The notes beneath the pieces are model-generated. The model was not told the DNA's origin, made no database searches, and was given only the letters and a program-made list of their open reading frames with translations. 64,000 nt of DNA. It comes from G963668605 sp963668605. Lineage in GTDB: Bacteria > Acidobacteriota > Terriglobia > Bryobacterales > Bryobacteraceae. Made by a program: the position numbers and the translations under genes. Position 1 is the stretch's first letter, and every line of letters starts with the position of its first letter. Positions 1 through 8,300 of this stretch are shown one piece after another. Location: contig OY764903.1 of the NCBI GenBank assembly GCA_963668605.1, positions 6,758,001 to 6,822,000 on the forward strand. Direction: 5' to 3'.

Positions 1-935
1 AGGCGAAGATGCTCGGGCGTAGCATTCTTCGGGAAGTTGCCACAATCGTTACGCCTGAAACCCTCCTTGTTTGGCACCGGAAGCTGATTGCCCAGAAGTA
101 CGATGGGAGCAGAAATCGTGGCCCGGGGCGACCCCGAACCCGGGACAAGATTGAGGACTTGGTCGTTCGCCTCGCAATGGAGAACCGGGATTGGGGCTAC
201 CGGAGGATCCAGGCTGCCCTTGCCAATCTGGGCCACGAGGTGGCACGGGGCACTATCGCTAACATTCTCAAGCAGCACGGCTTGGAACCCGCGCCGGAGC
301 GCAACCGAAAGACGACATGAAAAGAGTTCCTGAGCCGGCACTGAGAGGTGATCGTAGCAGCGGATTTCTTCACCGTCGAGGTGTGGACGCGGTCGGGCTT
401 GACGAGGTTTCTGGTGCTCTTTCTGATCGACCTCTCGACACGGCGCGTGGAAATCGCGGGCATCGCAACCAAGGCGAATGGGATCTGGATGAGTCAGGTA
501 GCGCGCAACCTTTGCGATGATGGGGACGGGTTCTTGACCGGGAAGCGATACCTGATTCACGACCGCGACCCGCTGTTCACCACGGAGTTTCTGGGAACGC
601 TGGCCGCCAGTGGAGTGAAGTCTGTAAAACTACCGCCGCGGTCGCCGAATTTGAATCCCCATGCGGAACGATTTGTCAGAACCATTAAGGAATCCTGCTT
701 GGAGCGGATGATCCTGTTCGGAGAAGACTCGCTACGGAAGACGATTGGCGAATTCGTGGCGCATTATCATGGCGAACGCAACCACCAAGGTCTGGGGAAC
801 CGGTTGATCCTCCCGGATGAGAACCACGCTGGAAACTGTGGAGCCATCCGACGCCGCGAGCGGCTGGGCCGGATGCTGAACTACTATTATCGGCAGGCCG
901 CCAGAGGGGGAAGGCGTCTGGCATTGACAGAATGA
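1..935 (+). pseudogene. Integrase-type (rve) transposase, 5'-partial, two in-frame TGA stops
   Basis: The frame is open from the window edge and runs HTH region, then DDE integrase core. It includes an N-terminal helix-turn-helix stretch (TLLVWHRKL, then GPGRPRTRDKIEDLV) and a core from about 351 with the DDE residues in VAADFFTVEVW, LIHDRDPLF and FVRTIKESCLERM. One reading frame covers everything, but it is stopped by TGA at 318-320 and again at 342-344. Both stops fall where relatives have Trp (KTT-W-KEFLSRH-W-E), so each is a single TGG-to-TGA change. A GTG at 348 could restart the core alone, without the DNA-binding part. The same family recurs as an internally deleted copy at 5966-6337. 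The 5' end lies outside the window. Family is confident; the element boundaries are not visible. Confidence 0.85.
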
Positions 936-1276
936 TCACCATCAACCGAACAGCGATCATGGTGAGACCGGGCCAACCATTCCTGGATTGGTTGCACCGG
1001 GCGGATGCGACCAGTGGGGAATTGAATCTGGAGGATCTTCGGCGAGAGCCGACGATCTACTTGCTACCAGCGTGTGAGAACGAAGAAGAGGCCCGCGAGT
1101 GTCTGGAAGAGGAGTGCGGGGAGATTTTCGAAGAGCAACTCGACGGCTGGTACCGGGTCCCGTCGTTGTGGCCCACCCGCCGGGACCTGAATGCTTTCGA
1201 CCATTGGTTCGAGTGGAGTTTCCACTCAGTTGTAGTCGATCTCTGCGCCGATCCGCTACTTAGAGAAGAACTCTGA
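932..1276 (+). CDS. Small conserved acidic protein of unknown function (114 aa)
   Basis: The ATG at 932 overlaps the TGA of the transposase frame as ATGA; an alternative ATG lies at 959. The protein is rich in Glu and Asp (runs such as ENEEEAREC and EECGEIFEEQLDGWY) and has aromatic patches near its C-terminus (DHWFEWSFHSVVVDLC). There is no signal peptide, membrane segment or catalytic motif I can name. The pattern resembles a small conserved hypothetical family of soil bacteria, but I cannot give it a function. Its close contact with a dead transposase suggests the insertion took place just upstream, so the native promoter may be lost. The stop at 1274-1276 is followed in the same frame by the decayed gene at 1277-1972. 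Confidence 0.6.
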   Translation: MITINRTAIMVRPGQPFLDWLHRADATSGELNLEDLRREPTIYLLPACENEEEARECLEEECGEIFEEQLDGWYRVPSLWPTRRDLNAFDHWFEWSFHSVVVDLCADPLLREEL

Positions 1277-1972
1277 TCCGCCCGGCTGACCTCTTTGGCT
1301 GGAATTGCCGAGGATTTGAGTTTTTGGACACTGCGGGATCGCGTGGAGATCCTCAAGAACAACCGCGTCGTCCATCGGGATTTTCCCATGGACCGCGTGC
1401 CCGGCGCTGCGTCGTGGAGCCAACCGGTGCTGGTGCGTTTCGAATACGGATGGGGGCCGTGGCCGGCGCTGGGCATTGGCGGAGTTGCCGACTGGAATCT
1501 CGACGTCCGGGTGCAGGGTGGAGAACTACTGAGCTTGCAGCCCTGCTTCCTTTCGGGACCTTTCGAGGAAGGCCGGCGCGACCGCATCTCCGGGCAATCG
1601 CGGAACGGTTTCACGCTCGAGTCGTTTACCTCGCTGCGCCAGACGCTGGAGGATTATTCGCAGAAGGCGGTCGTGCTGAAGATCGCCGGGTCGCCCGCGA
1701 CGCGCCCGCAGCTATCGCTTCGCCAGCCGCGCAAGGTGGAATTTACCTGCACCCTCGGCCAGTTGGCGCAGAGCAATGAAATACTTTTTACCGCGGAGTT
1801 TCCGCACGAGTCGGCGGCCATCGATCGTGTGGTGTTCGAAGAGAATTACCGGACTTCGTTTACGTTCAGGGATGAAGATAGCGGAGGGGAAGTGAACTGG
1901 TATTAGGTGCGCGTGGTGCAGGCGAACGGTCAGATCGCGTGGTCCAGTCCGATTTGGGTGGAGAAGAAGTAA
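1277..1972 (+). pseudogene. C-terminal remnant of a large DUF3604/PHP-like secreted protein
   Basis: An open stretch with no proper start (only a TTG at 1295) encodes about 200 residues that read like the C-terminal region of DUF3604-type proteins: DRVEILKNNRVVHRDFP, then FEYGWGPWPALG, VADWNLDVRV and SLQPCFLSGPF. A TAG at 1904-1906 interrupts the frame. The same frame then continues as VRVVQANGQIAWSSPIWVEKK to a TAA at 1970-1972, which is the usual end of this family, so the TAG probably replaced a Tyr codon. The N-terminal metal-binding part is absent. This is therefore a 5'-truncated and nonsense-mutated relic. The family assignment is from remembered motif similarity and is moderate; that the frame continues past the TAG is seen directly. 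Confidence 0.6.
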
Positions 1973-2384
1973 GTTCGAGGCCGTCGGGCAGCGGATTCCG
2001 GAGGATCCATCGTAACGCTGGAGTGCCTATGGGCGGCGAAACGAGCTTTGACGTGCGGGAATCCCGGAGACAGGAAGCCGCTTCAGTGGGCATCTTGGGA
2101 CTGGCGCCCTGGCGTCCAAATGGCTCCGTTAAGAGCGCCTCGGAGCCAGCGTACTGAAGCTGGAATGCTTGCCATCGCTTCAAATCCACTCCGTCGACGC
2201 TAAATTCTTTATATGCAATCCACACTCTGATTTCCAAGTGAGCTTCAGCTCCGACTAACCGAACCTACTTTGGAAGAGGGACATCCGAGTTGTGGAACAG
2301 TGGCCGACGAACCGCTCGGGACGCATCCACTCCATCAGCATTGCTTCCTGGAACAGCGCGTAACCGGAGGGCCGACAATGATCG
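1973..2384. other. Non-coding stretch
   Basis: No convincing gene on either strand. Short open frames here overlap each other and show no recognisable motif. A GGAGG at 2366-2370 precedes an out-of-frame ATG at 2378 and probably has no meaning for the following gene, whose better Shine-Dalgarno lies at 2396-2402. Confidence 0.5.
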
Positions 2385-2408
2385 ATGATGGGTTCAGAGG
2401 AGCTGATT

Positions 2409-3728
2409 GTGAAAACCATTGCGGGCGTGAGCGCTCAACAGCGGATCGCGGAGGGCAGGAGCCGGCGAGATGTTGTGGACCGCCGGGCGCAGGCAAATCT
2501 GCACCCCCAAAACCGGCAGTTCGATCCGCTTGCCGTTTTACTGGCGTCGGGCGCAGGCCGGGTTCGGCAACTCTTACCAATCAAGTACGCACGGATGAAG
2601 GAATCGCCATTCGCGTTTTTCCGAGGCGCAGTCTCGATCATGGCCGCGGATCTGGCTCGGCTGCCGAATTCGGGACTGCACGTGCAACTGTGCGGGGATG
2701 CGCACGTCCAGAATTTGGGATCATTCGCGGCACCGGATGGCAAGTTGGTCTTCGACTTAAATGACTTCGATGAGACGATTCGCGGGCCCTGGGAGTGGGA
2801 CGTCAAGCGCATGGCGACGAGCCTCGTGCTGGCTGGCCAGGAGTCCGGCTATGCTCGCGCGGCGTGTACGTCGGCAGCGGAGGCGTGCGTCGGGAGTTAC
2901 TGCCGATGCATCGAAGAGTTCTCGCAACAATCGGTTTTGCAAGTGGCGCGGCACCAAGTGCACCGAGAGGAGCGCATTGAACCCGTCCACGCCGCGTTGC
3001 GGCAGTCCGAACGAGCATGCCCGCAGGATCTGCTGAAGAGATTCACGGAGCCGGACCGCCACGGATGCCCGCATTTTCGCGATCAACGGCCACTCTTCTG
3101 GCGACTTCGAGGACAAGTTGCGCAAGGAGTTCTGCGTTCGTTGGGCAGCTATCGAGAAATCCTTGCGCCGGAGCGCCGTCGTCTCTTTGATCTGTTCCGC
3201 AGCACAGACGTGGGTTTCAAGGTAGTCGGGACCGGGAGCGTGGGGCTGCGGGATTACGTGGTGCTGTTCGAAGGGAACGGCCCGCAGGACCCCATGTTCC
3301 TGCAGATCAAGCAGGAGGCCGCCTCGGCTTACGCTAAGTTCTTGCCTGGCGCTACAGACGAGCACCAGGGACGGCGCGTGGCGGAGGGGCAACGCGCCAT
3401 TCAGCCGCTGTCAGACCTGTTGTTGGGCTGGACGAGCATCGGGTCCCATGATTACCTGGTCCGGCAACTCAACGACCACAAGGGTAGTATCGATCTCCAG
3501 CGATTACGCAATCGAGGGCTGAAGAGCTTGGCGCTGGTGGCTGGTGAGCTGCTTGCGCGGGGTCATGCCCGGTCCGGGGACTCGCTCCAGATTCGCGGGT
3601 ACTGCGGCTCGGGCGAAAAGACGGCCCAAGCACTGGGAGATTTTGCAGCTCAATACGCCGACCAAACCGAAGCGGATTACCGCGCGTTTGTAGCCGCGAT
3701 CAATAGCGGCAAGATCAAAGTTGCATGA
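2409..3728 (+). CDS. DUF2252 family protein
   Basis: Cytosolic protein of about 439 residues with the hallmarks of the DUF2252 family, which has a kinase/phosphotransferase-like fold and no established substrate. Motifs in order are KYARMKESPFAFFRG, GDAHVQNLG, FDLNDFDET followed by GPWEWDVKRMATS, then FKVVGTGSVGLRDYVVL, FLQIKQEAASAY and a C-terminal YADQTEADYRAFV. The conserved Asp, His and Asn of GDAHVQN and the Asp residues of DLNDFD are the likely active-site group, by family inference. I prefer the GTG at 2409 because AGAGGAG lies 6 nt upstream; an in-frame ATG at 2385 would add eight residues but has no well-spaced Shine-Dalgarno. The gene stands alone, followed by a 218-bp gap and a convergent esterase gene. 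Confidence 0.85.
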   Translation: MKTIAGVSAQQRIAEGRSRRDVVDRRAQANLHPQNRQFDPLAVLLASGAGRVRQLLPIKYARMKESPFAFFRGAVSIMAADLARLPNSGLHVQLCGDAHVQNLGSFAAPDGKLVFDLNDFDETIRGPWEWDVKRMATSLVLAGQESGYARAACTSAAEACVGSYCRCIEEFSQQSVLQVARHQVHREERIEPVHAALRQSERACPQDLLKRFTEPDRHGCPHFRDQRPLFWRLRGQVAQGVLRSLGSYREILAPERRRLFDLFRSTDVGFKVVGTGSVGLRDYVVLFEGNGPQDPMFLQIKQEAASAYAKFLPGATDEHQGRRVAEGQRAIQPLSDLLLGWTSIGSHDYLVRQLNDHKGSIDLQRLRNRGLKSLALVAGELLARGHARSGDSLQIRGYCGSGEKTAQALGDFAAQYADQTEADYRAFVAAINSGKIKVA

Positions 3729-3946
3729 ACCTAAACAGATGTGTCCTCGCGTCGTAAATGTTGTCCTCCGCGAAGATGCCCTCCAGGCCCCGATCTATTG
3801 ATCCCGCGAGGCATCGCCGCGCCAGATCCCGAACATGTATGTCCGATCGGCTTCGCAGGTTGGCTATCACGGGGACCGGCCAAAGCCGAGGTTCGTCAGG
3901 AGCGCCTGTCCTCTTTTCACTTCAACGCCTTGTCGCAGGGCGCCAG

Positions 3947-5590
3947 TTAGCGCGCCGCCGTTGCCGCCTCAAGCGCGAGATAGCGGTCGCGGTCCCCTTC
4001 GCCTTCAGCGTGGGACTTAACGTCGATGCGCATCTGCTGGTAATTATTGTCGGGACGGTAGGCCGGCCACTCCGGCAGGCCGGGGCCGTTCGGGTTGCCA
4101 GTCTTGATGAAATTCACGAAGTAGGACTGCATGGTTCTGGATACTTCGTAGTCGGCGGGCTCCCAGGTATAGCGCTTGTCGAGATCGAGGTTGCCCATGG
4201 CGTATTGGATCTCGGCGGAGTGCACCGCGCCGCGGGGGGCCGGGAGTTGCTGGGCGCCGGGTCCGGCGCCTGCATTGCCGCCCCTACCGGCCGCGGGCGC
4301 AGCGGGGGTGGGTTGGCCAGGCATGCCGAGATAAGCCGGGCGGGGACGGGCGTACAGGTAGCGGTATACCGGCTTGCCGCCGGTCTTCATCTGGAGTTCA
4401 GTCCACTTCCAGGTACCGTAGGAGATGAAGCGGGCGCTGGCCAAGTGGGCGGCAGCTTCGTAAACCGCGTCGGTGGTGTTGGCGGCGTAGGTCTTCAGCA
4501 CCGGGTCTGCTTTTTCACCGTAGAACCTCCTGATGGCATTGGCGAGGGCTTCCGGTGTGGGGTCGTCGGCGCCCAGTACGGAGCGCGGGGCTTGCTCCTG
4601 GGTGTTCGACCCGGCCAGCAGAGGAACCTTGGCCTGCTCACCTGCTTCGAAGCTCTCCGTTAAGGTCTTCGAAAGGAAATAGCCGTCCATTGCCGTGCTG
4701 AAGCGGACGCCCTGGGCTTTGGCGACGGCGCCCTGAATCTGCTCCGCGGTCATAGCCCGAAGGGCTGCAAGCGTGTGGACGCCGGCGGCGGCTGCGAATT
4801 TGAGGCCGTTCTGTTCGGCCGCGGCAAGGGGCTGCGGCGGCAGGGTGGAGATTGCGGCGCCGCTCTCGCCGATGGCGCCGGCGATCAGGTCCCGCGAAAG
4901 AGGCGAAACCATGAGCGCGCTGACGGAGATCGAGCCGGCCGATTCGCCGGCGATAGTGACGCGCTCAGGGTCGCCGCCGAAGGCCGCGATATTCTTCCGC
5001 ACCCACTGGAGGGCGGCCACTTGGTCCAACAAACCGTAGTTGCCAGCGGCGTGGCGCGGGGACTCCTTGATCAGTTCGGGATGGACGAAAAAGCCGAAGA
5101 TGTTGGTGCGGTAGTTGACGGAGACGGCGAGCATGCCCCGGCGGGCCATGCTCTCGCCGTCGTAGCGCGGCTCGGAGCCGTCGCCGTTCTGGAAGCCGCC
5201 GCCAAAAATGTATACGAGAACCGGAAGCCTTTCGGTACTCGATTTGGCGGGCGTCCAGACGTTGAGGTAGAGGCAATCTTCGCTCATGCCATTGCTGCGG
5301 AACCAGTAGTCGGCGCCTGCTGAGGTGCGCTGCATGCAGCGGGGGCCGAACTGGTCTGCGTTGCGGGTGCCAGTCCAGTTCTTAACGGGTTGCGGCTCCC
5401 GCCAACGCAGGTCGCCGACGGGCGGCTGGGCGAACGGGATGCCTTTGAAAGTGCGCACGCCGTCTTTGGGCGCGGCGGTGGATTCGAGAACGCCGTTGGC
5501 GGTTTTGATGCGGTCGGCGGCGAAGGCCGGCAACACGGCGGCGGCGCAGATAACGATGGCGGGGAAGAGAGAGAGCATAAGAGGACTCAT
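3947..5590 (-). CDS. Secreted type-B carboxylesterase
   Basis: A 547-residue alpha/beta hydrolase of the carboxylesterase type B family. Residues 1-25 form a signal peptide ending AFA-A. The family signatures are present: TFKGIPFAQPPVGDLRW, SEDCLYLNVW (103-112), the oxyanion-hole GGGF (about 130-133), and the nucleophile elbow GESAGS with Ser217. The likely acid sits in SNTQEQAP and the likely catalytic His in GAVHSAEIQYAMG near residue 450. A Gly/Ala/Pro-rich insert just before the His (AAPAAGRGGNAGAGPG) is low-complexity. It should hydrolyse carboxylic esters in the periplasm or outside the cell; acidobacterial paralogues often act on glycan-linked acyl groups, but the substrate here is unknown. 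Transcribed alone. Confidence 0.92.
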   Translation of the reverse strand: MSPLMLSLFPAIVICAAAVLPAFAADRIKTANGVLESTAAPKDGVRTFKGIPFAQPPVGDLRWREPQPVKNWTGTRNADQFGPRCMQRTSAGADYWFRSNGMSEDCLYLNVWTPAKSSTERLPVLVYIFGGGFQNGDGSEPRYDGESMARRGMLAVSVNYRTNIFGFFVHPELIKESPRHAAGNYGLLDQVAALQWVRKNIAAFGGDPERVTIAGESAGSISVSALMVSPLSRDLIAGAIGESGAAISTLPPQPLAAAEQNGLKFAAAAGVHTLAALRAMTAEQIQGAVAKAQGVRFSTAMDGYFLSKTLTESFEAGEQAKVPLLAGSNTQEQAPRSVLGADDPTPEALANAIRRFYGEKADPVLKTYAANTTDAVYEAAAHLASARFISYGTWKWTELQMKTGGKPVYRYLYARPRPAYLGMPGQPTPAAPAAGRGGNAGAGPGAQQLPAPRGAVHSAEIQYAMGNLDLDKRYTWEPADYEVSRTMQSYFVNFIKTGNPNGPGLPEWPAYRPDNNYQQMRIDVKSHAEGEGDRDRYLALEAATAAR

Positions 5591-5965
5591 CTGAGATTTC
5601 GGTTTTGGAAACCCAACAATTGAGTGTCGCCGATTGTGCGCCCGGGGTCAACGCAAGTGGAGTTTGCTGTGGAGTTTGCTTCTTGGGAGTGCATCGTGCT
5701 GCGCTCGGATCGCCGGCAAGCCGGCGGATGGTCGCCAAACCGCGCCGTGAGTGAGGACCTCGTTTGGTCCGGAAACTCAAATGGTCGCCGTTTGCGGCCA
5801 ATTGCGTGGGCTACGAACGAAATCGTAGGCATGAAAATGGATTGCGTCGTTCGTCTTGTCGGTGCGGTGACGGCCGGAAAACTCACTTCGAGCTTGGGGC
5901 ATTTGGGAGCGCGTACGTGCGCCGACCGACCTACGGTCGCCCCCCCCGAGACGGGATTCGCTGAT
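5591..5965. other. Intergenic stretch, no gene seen
   Basis: Region upstream of the esterase gene and downstream of the transposase remnant. The open frames on both strands have no recognisable domain. A C-rich tract occurs near 5940-5948. I see nothing to annotate. Confidence 0.5.
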
Positions 5966-6337
5966 TCAGGCAGCCCGTCGAAAGTAGGAGTTCAGCATGC
6001 CACCAAGCCGTTCCTTGCGTTGGATCATTCCGCTATTATCAGCTTGAGATTGATCCGGGATGATCAAACGGTTGGCGAGGTCTTGGTGGTTGCGCTCGCC
6101 ATGGTAATGCGCCACAAATTCGTGGATCCCTTTGCGCAACGATCCTGCACCGAAGAAGATCATGCGCTCCAGGCAGGACTCCTTGATGCTGCACAGCCTC
6201 ACGAGCTGATCACCTAGCGGTTCCCGAAGTACTCGCTTCTCCTCGCATAGGTAATCGATGGCCTGCAACGGACGTTGGTTCATCCATCCCGGGACGGTGA
6301 TTAGAAGGAATCGGAAGGGATCCAGGAGGTTCGACAT
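5966..6337 (-). pseudogene. Internally deleted integrase-type transposase (123 aa)
   Basis: The ORF keeps a natural-looking N-terminus (SNLLDPFRFLLITVPGW, then QRPLQAIDYLCEEKRVLRE) and a natural C-terminus (IKESCLERMIFFGAGSLRK through HGERNHQDLANRLI to SYFRRAA). It lacks the HTH and most of the DDE core in between. The C-terminal part matches the transposase at 1-935 nearly residue for residue, so this is a second copy of that family that lost a few hundred codons in frame. Only the last catalytic acidic residue (RTIKE region) remains, so it cannot be an active transposase. It lies against the 3' end of the truncated DUF4238 gene, which suggests that its insertion cut that gene. Confidence 0.8.
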
Positions 6338-6660
6338 CTCGTCGATTCATTATCCTCTGCCCGGAAGATCTGCCCCAGATTCAGGCAGATCCAATTTCCG
6401 GTCCATACGGGGATGGCTGCGTTCTCGCACTGCGCAAGCCAGTCCTCGATCGCGTTGCTCTTGCGGCCAGTGGCGTCCTTGACGATATAGAACTCCTTTT
6501 CGACCGCTGCAGAGTCCGGCGACAGGCGTCGATACTCTTTTGAGCGACGATCAAAGCTCCATAGGAGACCCTGGCGGTCGCAAAAACCGCGAAGATACGC
6601 CCGTGGGAGGTAGTGATTACGCTTCTTGGTGGTACCCATTGCCTGCGATCCTGAATTCAA
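6301..6660 (-). pseudogene. DUF4238 protein, 3'-truncated
   Basis: The N-terminal part reads KKRNHYLPRAYLRGFCDRQG, then LWSFDRRSKEYRRLSP and AVEKEFY, the characteristic start of DUF4238 proteins. Those are normally around 300 residues; only about 100 remain before the frame enters the transposase remnant at 6337. The first ATG (6660-6658) overlaps the stop of the ApeA C-terminal gene as ATGA, and a second ATG seven codons in (6639) gives the more typical start MGTTKKRNHY. The overlap suggests co-transcription and coupled translation with the ApeA gene upstream. DUF4238 has no firm function. The end is certainly degraded. Confidence 0.7.
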
Positions 6661-7424
6661 ACTGGAGTTGCGGCGGCACGATCACTGAGGTGCCGGATCA
6701 TTCGCACTGTACGCGACCGAGAGAGGAACTCCTTGATCTTGACTTCCGTAAACCCGAGCTCGCGAAGAAGACACGCCTGCAACAGTAGCTTTAGGACTTC
6801 GACAAGATAGAGAAGACGATCACCGCGTGCAGTGCGATCAGCCAGGTTCTTGTCATAGTGCGTCAAGTAATTGCGATTATTGTAGATGGCGTTAATGGTC
6901 GCCTTGCTGTCCGAAACAAGCTCGTCCAGGAGGAACGAGCACTGTGCAAAGAGTTGCTTCAATCGGCGGCGCAGGCTCAGTTCGTTGCTGTACTGCAGTT
7001 TCTCGGATAGCCATTGCCGGTGAGGGGCCGGAGCCGCCTCAAATATCGCCTCAATGCGAGCTGCGTGCTCGGATGCGGAGAGGTCTGTCTCGTCAGTGGC
7101 GCGCCGGTGGTACGCCTCCAGGGCCTGAATGAGGGCCAGGAAATTGAAATCGAGGTACTTGCTTGGGTTGTAGAGTGTCCCGAAGTAGATGGCGCATACT
7201 GGTGCCAACCATTCCGCTTTCGTGAACCAGTTCCGAAAGCACTCTCGCTCCATGCCTTCTATGTCTCGTAATGAAAAGAGAAACTCGTCAGGACGCGGCG
7301 CGCGTGGCGAGGCGTTGCGAATCGGCTGATATAGAATCTCGACGATCTGCGGTCTCGTTCGGGAGGTGTGCATCGTTGAACGTCGCTCGGATGGACCCCG
7401 TACGAACGAGGGCACCAGTCGCAA
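6657..7424 (-). CDS. apeA: ApeA C-terminal half: HEPN domain (frameshift-split)
   Basis: This frame carries the C-terminal HEPN domain of an ApeA-type anti-phage protein. Real homology begins around RPQIVEILYQP; the residues before that are read-in from the overlapping N-terminal gene. The HEPN signature R-x4-H is intact as RNYLTH (about residues 184-189 of this frame), in the context AIYNNRNYLTHYDKNL, followed by helices LLYLVEVLKLLLQACLLRELGF. HEPN proteins of this kind act as RNases in abortive infection. The N-terminal domain is in the 7288-8046 frame, and the two overlap by 137 nt in different phases. The break lies near 7330-7370; moving from the first frame to the second needs a net +1 shift. 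Either the gene is dead, or the halves are made separately, or recoding occurs. The 3' end overlaps the DUF4238 remnant as ATGA. Confidence 0.75.
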   Translation of the reverse strand: MRLVPSFVRGPSERRSTMHTSRTRPQIVEILYQPIRNASPRAPRPDEFLFSLRDIEGMERECFRNWFTKAEWLAPVCAIYFGTLYNPSKYLDFNFLALIQALEAYHRRATDETDLSASEHAARIEAIFEAAPAPHRQWLSEKLQYSNELSLRRRLKQLFAQCSFLLDELVSDSKATINAIYNNRNYLTHYDKNLADRTARGDRLLYLVEVLKLLLQACLLRELGFTEVKIKEFLSRSRTVRMIRHLSDRAAATPV

Positions 7425-8046
7425 GCGTCAGAAACTGTTCCAACCCGGCGGTCATGTTCATGAAATCGCGGAGGGCATTGCTGGCAGGGGGTCGAAGCTC
7501 AAGGTAGGCTTCCTGTCGGATCATCCGAGAGAACGGAGTAACCCGAGAAAGTGGCCAGAAGGCGAGCGAGAGAGCCATTCCACATTCGCCATCTAGCAGC
7601 GTTTGCCGCTCGGGCGTTTCATAACACACTTGAATGTGCTGGTGCTCCACGTCGTCGGCGATTGGGGCTGAGTCTTCCAGGAATCCGGTCTTACCAGCCC
7701 ACGTTTTGAGCTCAGGAATGTGAAGCTGCCAGAATGAGAACCGCATCTCTGCCTCATTATCGAACGCGACCCCAATAAGGAGGAATGTCGCGTGATATGT
7801 GCACGGCAGGAGCGGAGTAATCGGCAGGAACGGTTCGGCTGTCCGGATCGCATGGAGCAGCGTCACGTATTCCCCGGAAGCTGTCTGGCCCTGAATGACC
7901 TCGAATTCACGGCTGTTGGTTGTACCCGGTAGGGTATCAGCGAGCTCAAGGACGGCACCTTGACGCCTCGAAAAAGTGACCGACCCAAAAATCGGTTTAT
8001 CTGAGAACCCAGGAAGCCAGAATTGTCCCTGACAAGGGAACTTCAT
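7288..8046 (-). CDS. apeA: ApeA N-terminal domain protein (frameshift-split)
   Basis: A 252-residue frame matching the ApeA N-terminal domain: GQFWLPGFSDKPIFGSVTF, VLELADTLPG, FEVIQGQTASGEYVTLL, and ATFLLIGVAFDNEAEMRF followed by FWQLHIPELKTWAG, then the second part SNALRDFMNMTAGLEQFLTLATG. The last 20 or so residues (ETADRRDSISADSQRL) are out-of-frame read-through. In intact homologues this domain continues straight into the HEPN domain, which here is in the 6657-7424 frame. The domain is thought to sense the infection trigger, by family inference. The start ATG follows a short palindrome and a TTGACG box at 8062-8088. Identification is from motif pattern and domain order, and I consider it good. 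Confidence 0.75.
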   Translation of the reverse strand: MKFPCQGQFWLPGFSDKPIFGSVTFSRRQGAVLELADTLPGTTNSREFEVIQGQTASGEYVTLLHAIRTAEPFLPITPLLPCTYHATFLLIGVAFDNEAEMRFSFWQLHIPELKTWAGKTGFLEDSAPIADDVEHQHIQVCYETPERQTLLDGECGMALSLAFWPLSRVTPFSRMIRQEAYLELRPPASNALRDFMNMTAGLEQFLTLATGALVRTGSIRATFNDAHLPNETADRRDSISADSQRLATRAAS

Positions 8047-8061
8047 ATGGATAAGACCTTA

Positions 8062-8088
8062 CCCGATTGTCCCATCGGGAATCGTCAA
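8062..8088 (-). promoter_or_regulatory. Possible promoter/operator of the ApeA gene
   Basis: On the minus strand a TTGACG (8088-8083) is followed by the inverted repeat CCCGAT-N6-ATCGGG (8079-8062), ending 16 nt before the ApeA ATG. The repeat is seen directly; calling it an operator or promoter is inference, since no good -10 box stands at the expected distance. Confidence 0.35.
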
Positions 8089-8300
8089 AATAAAGCTGCC
8101 CGCTCGAATGGGCTTAAGCGTGACAAACTCGAGGATATTGCCACAACACCCCCCGGACGTCCGATTCTGGGAACTCACCAATTAGAAACCCCCTTGATCC
8201 ACCAATCGGACCGCACCTGCCGTATCGTTGGCAACCCTTCCACAGCACGTTTAGGTCTCAGTTCGATCCCAATACGCTCGTTTATGAGGGCCGCGCGCGG

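Noticed and set aside
318..344. TGA recoded as Trp
   Set aside because: Both TGA codons fall at Trp positions, but the intact genes use TGG for Trp and many end in TGA, including the ATGA junctions of the kinase array. Nonsense mutation is the simpler reading.
2270..2764. Open frame with GGAGG before ATG 2378
   Set aside because: It overlaps the DUF2252 gene in another frame, and the translated text has no family resemblance.
3758..4663. 301-codon + strand frame opposite the carboxylesterase
   Set aside because: Antisense to a gene with the GESAGS nucleophile motif; no motif of its own.
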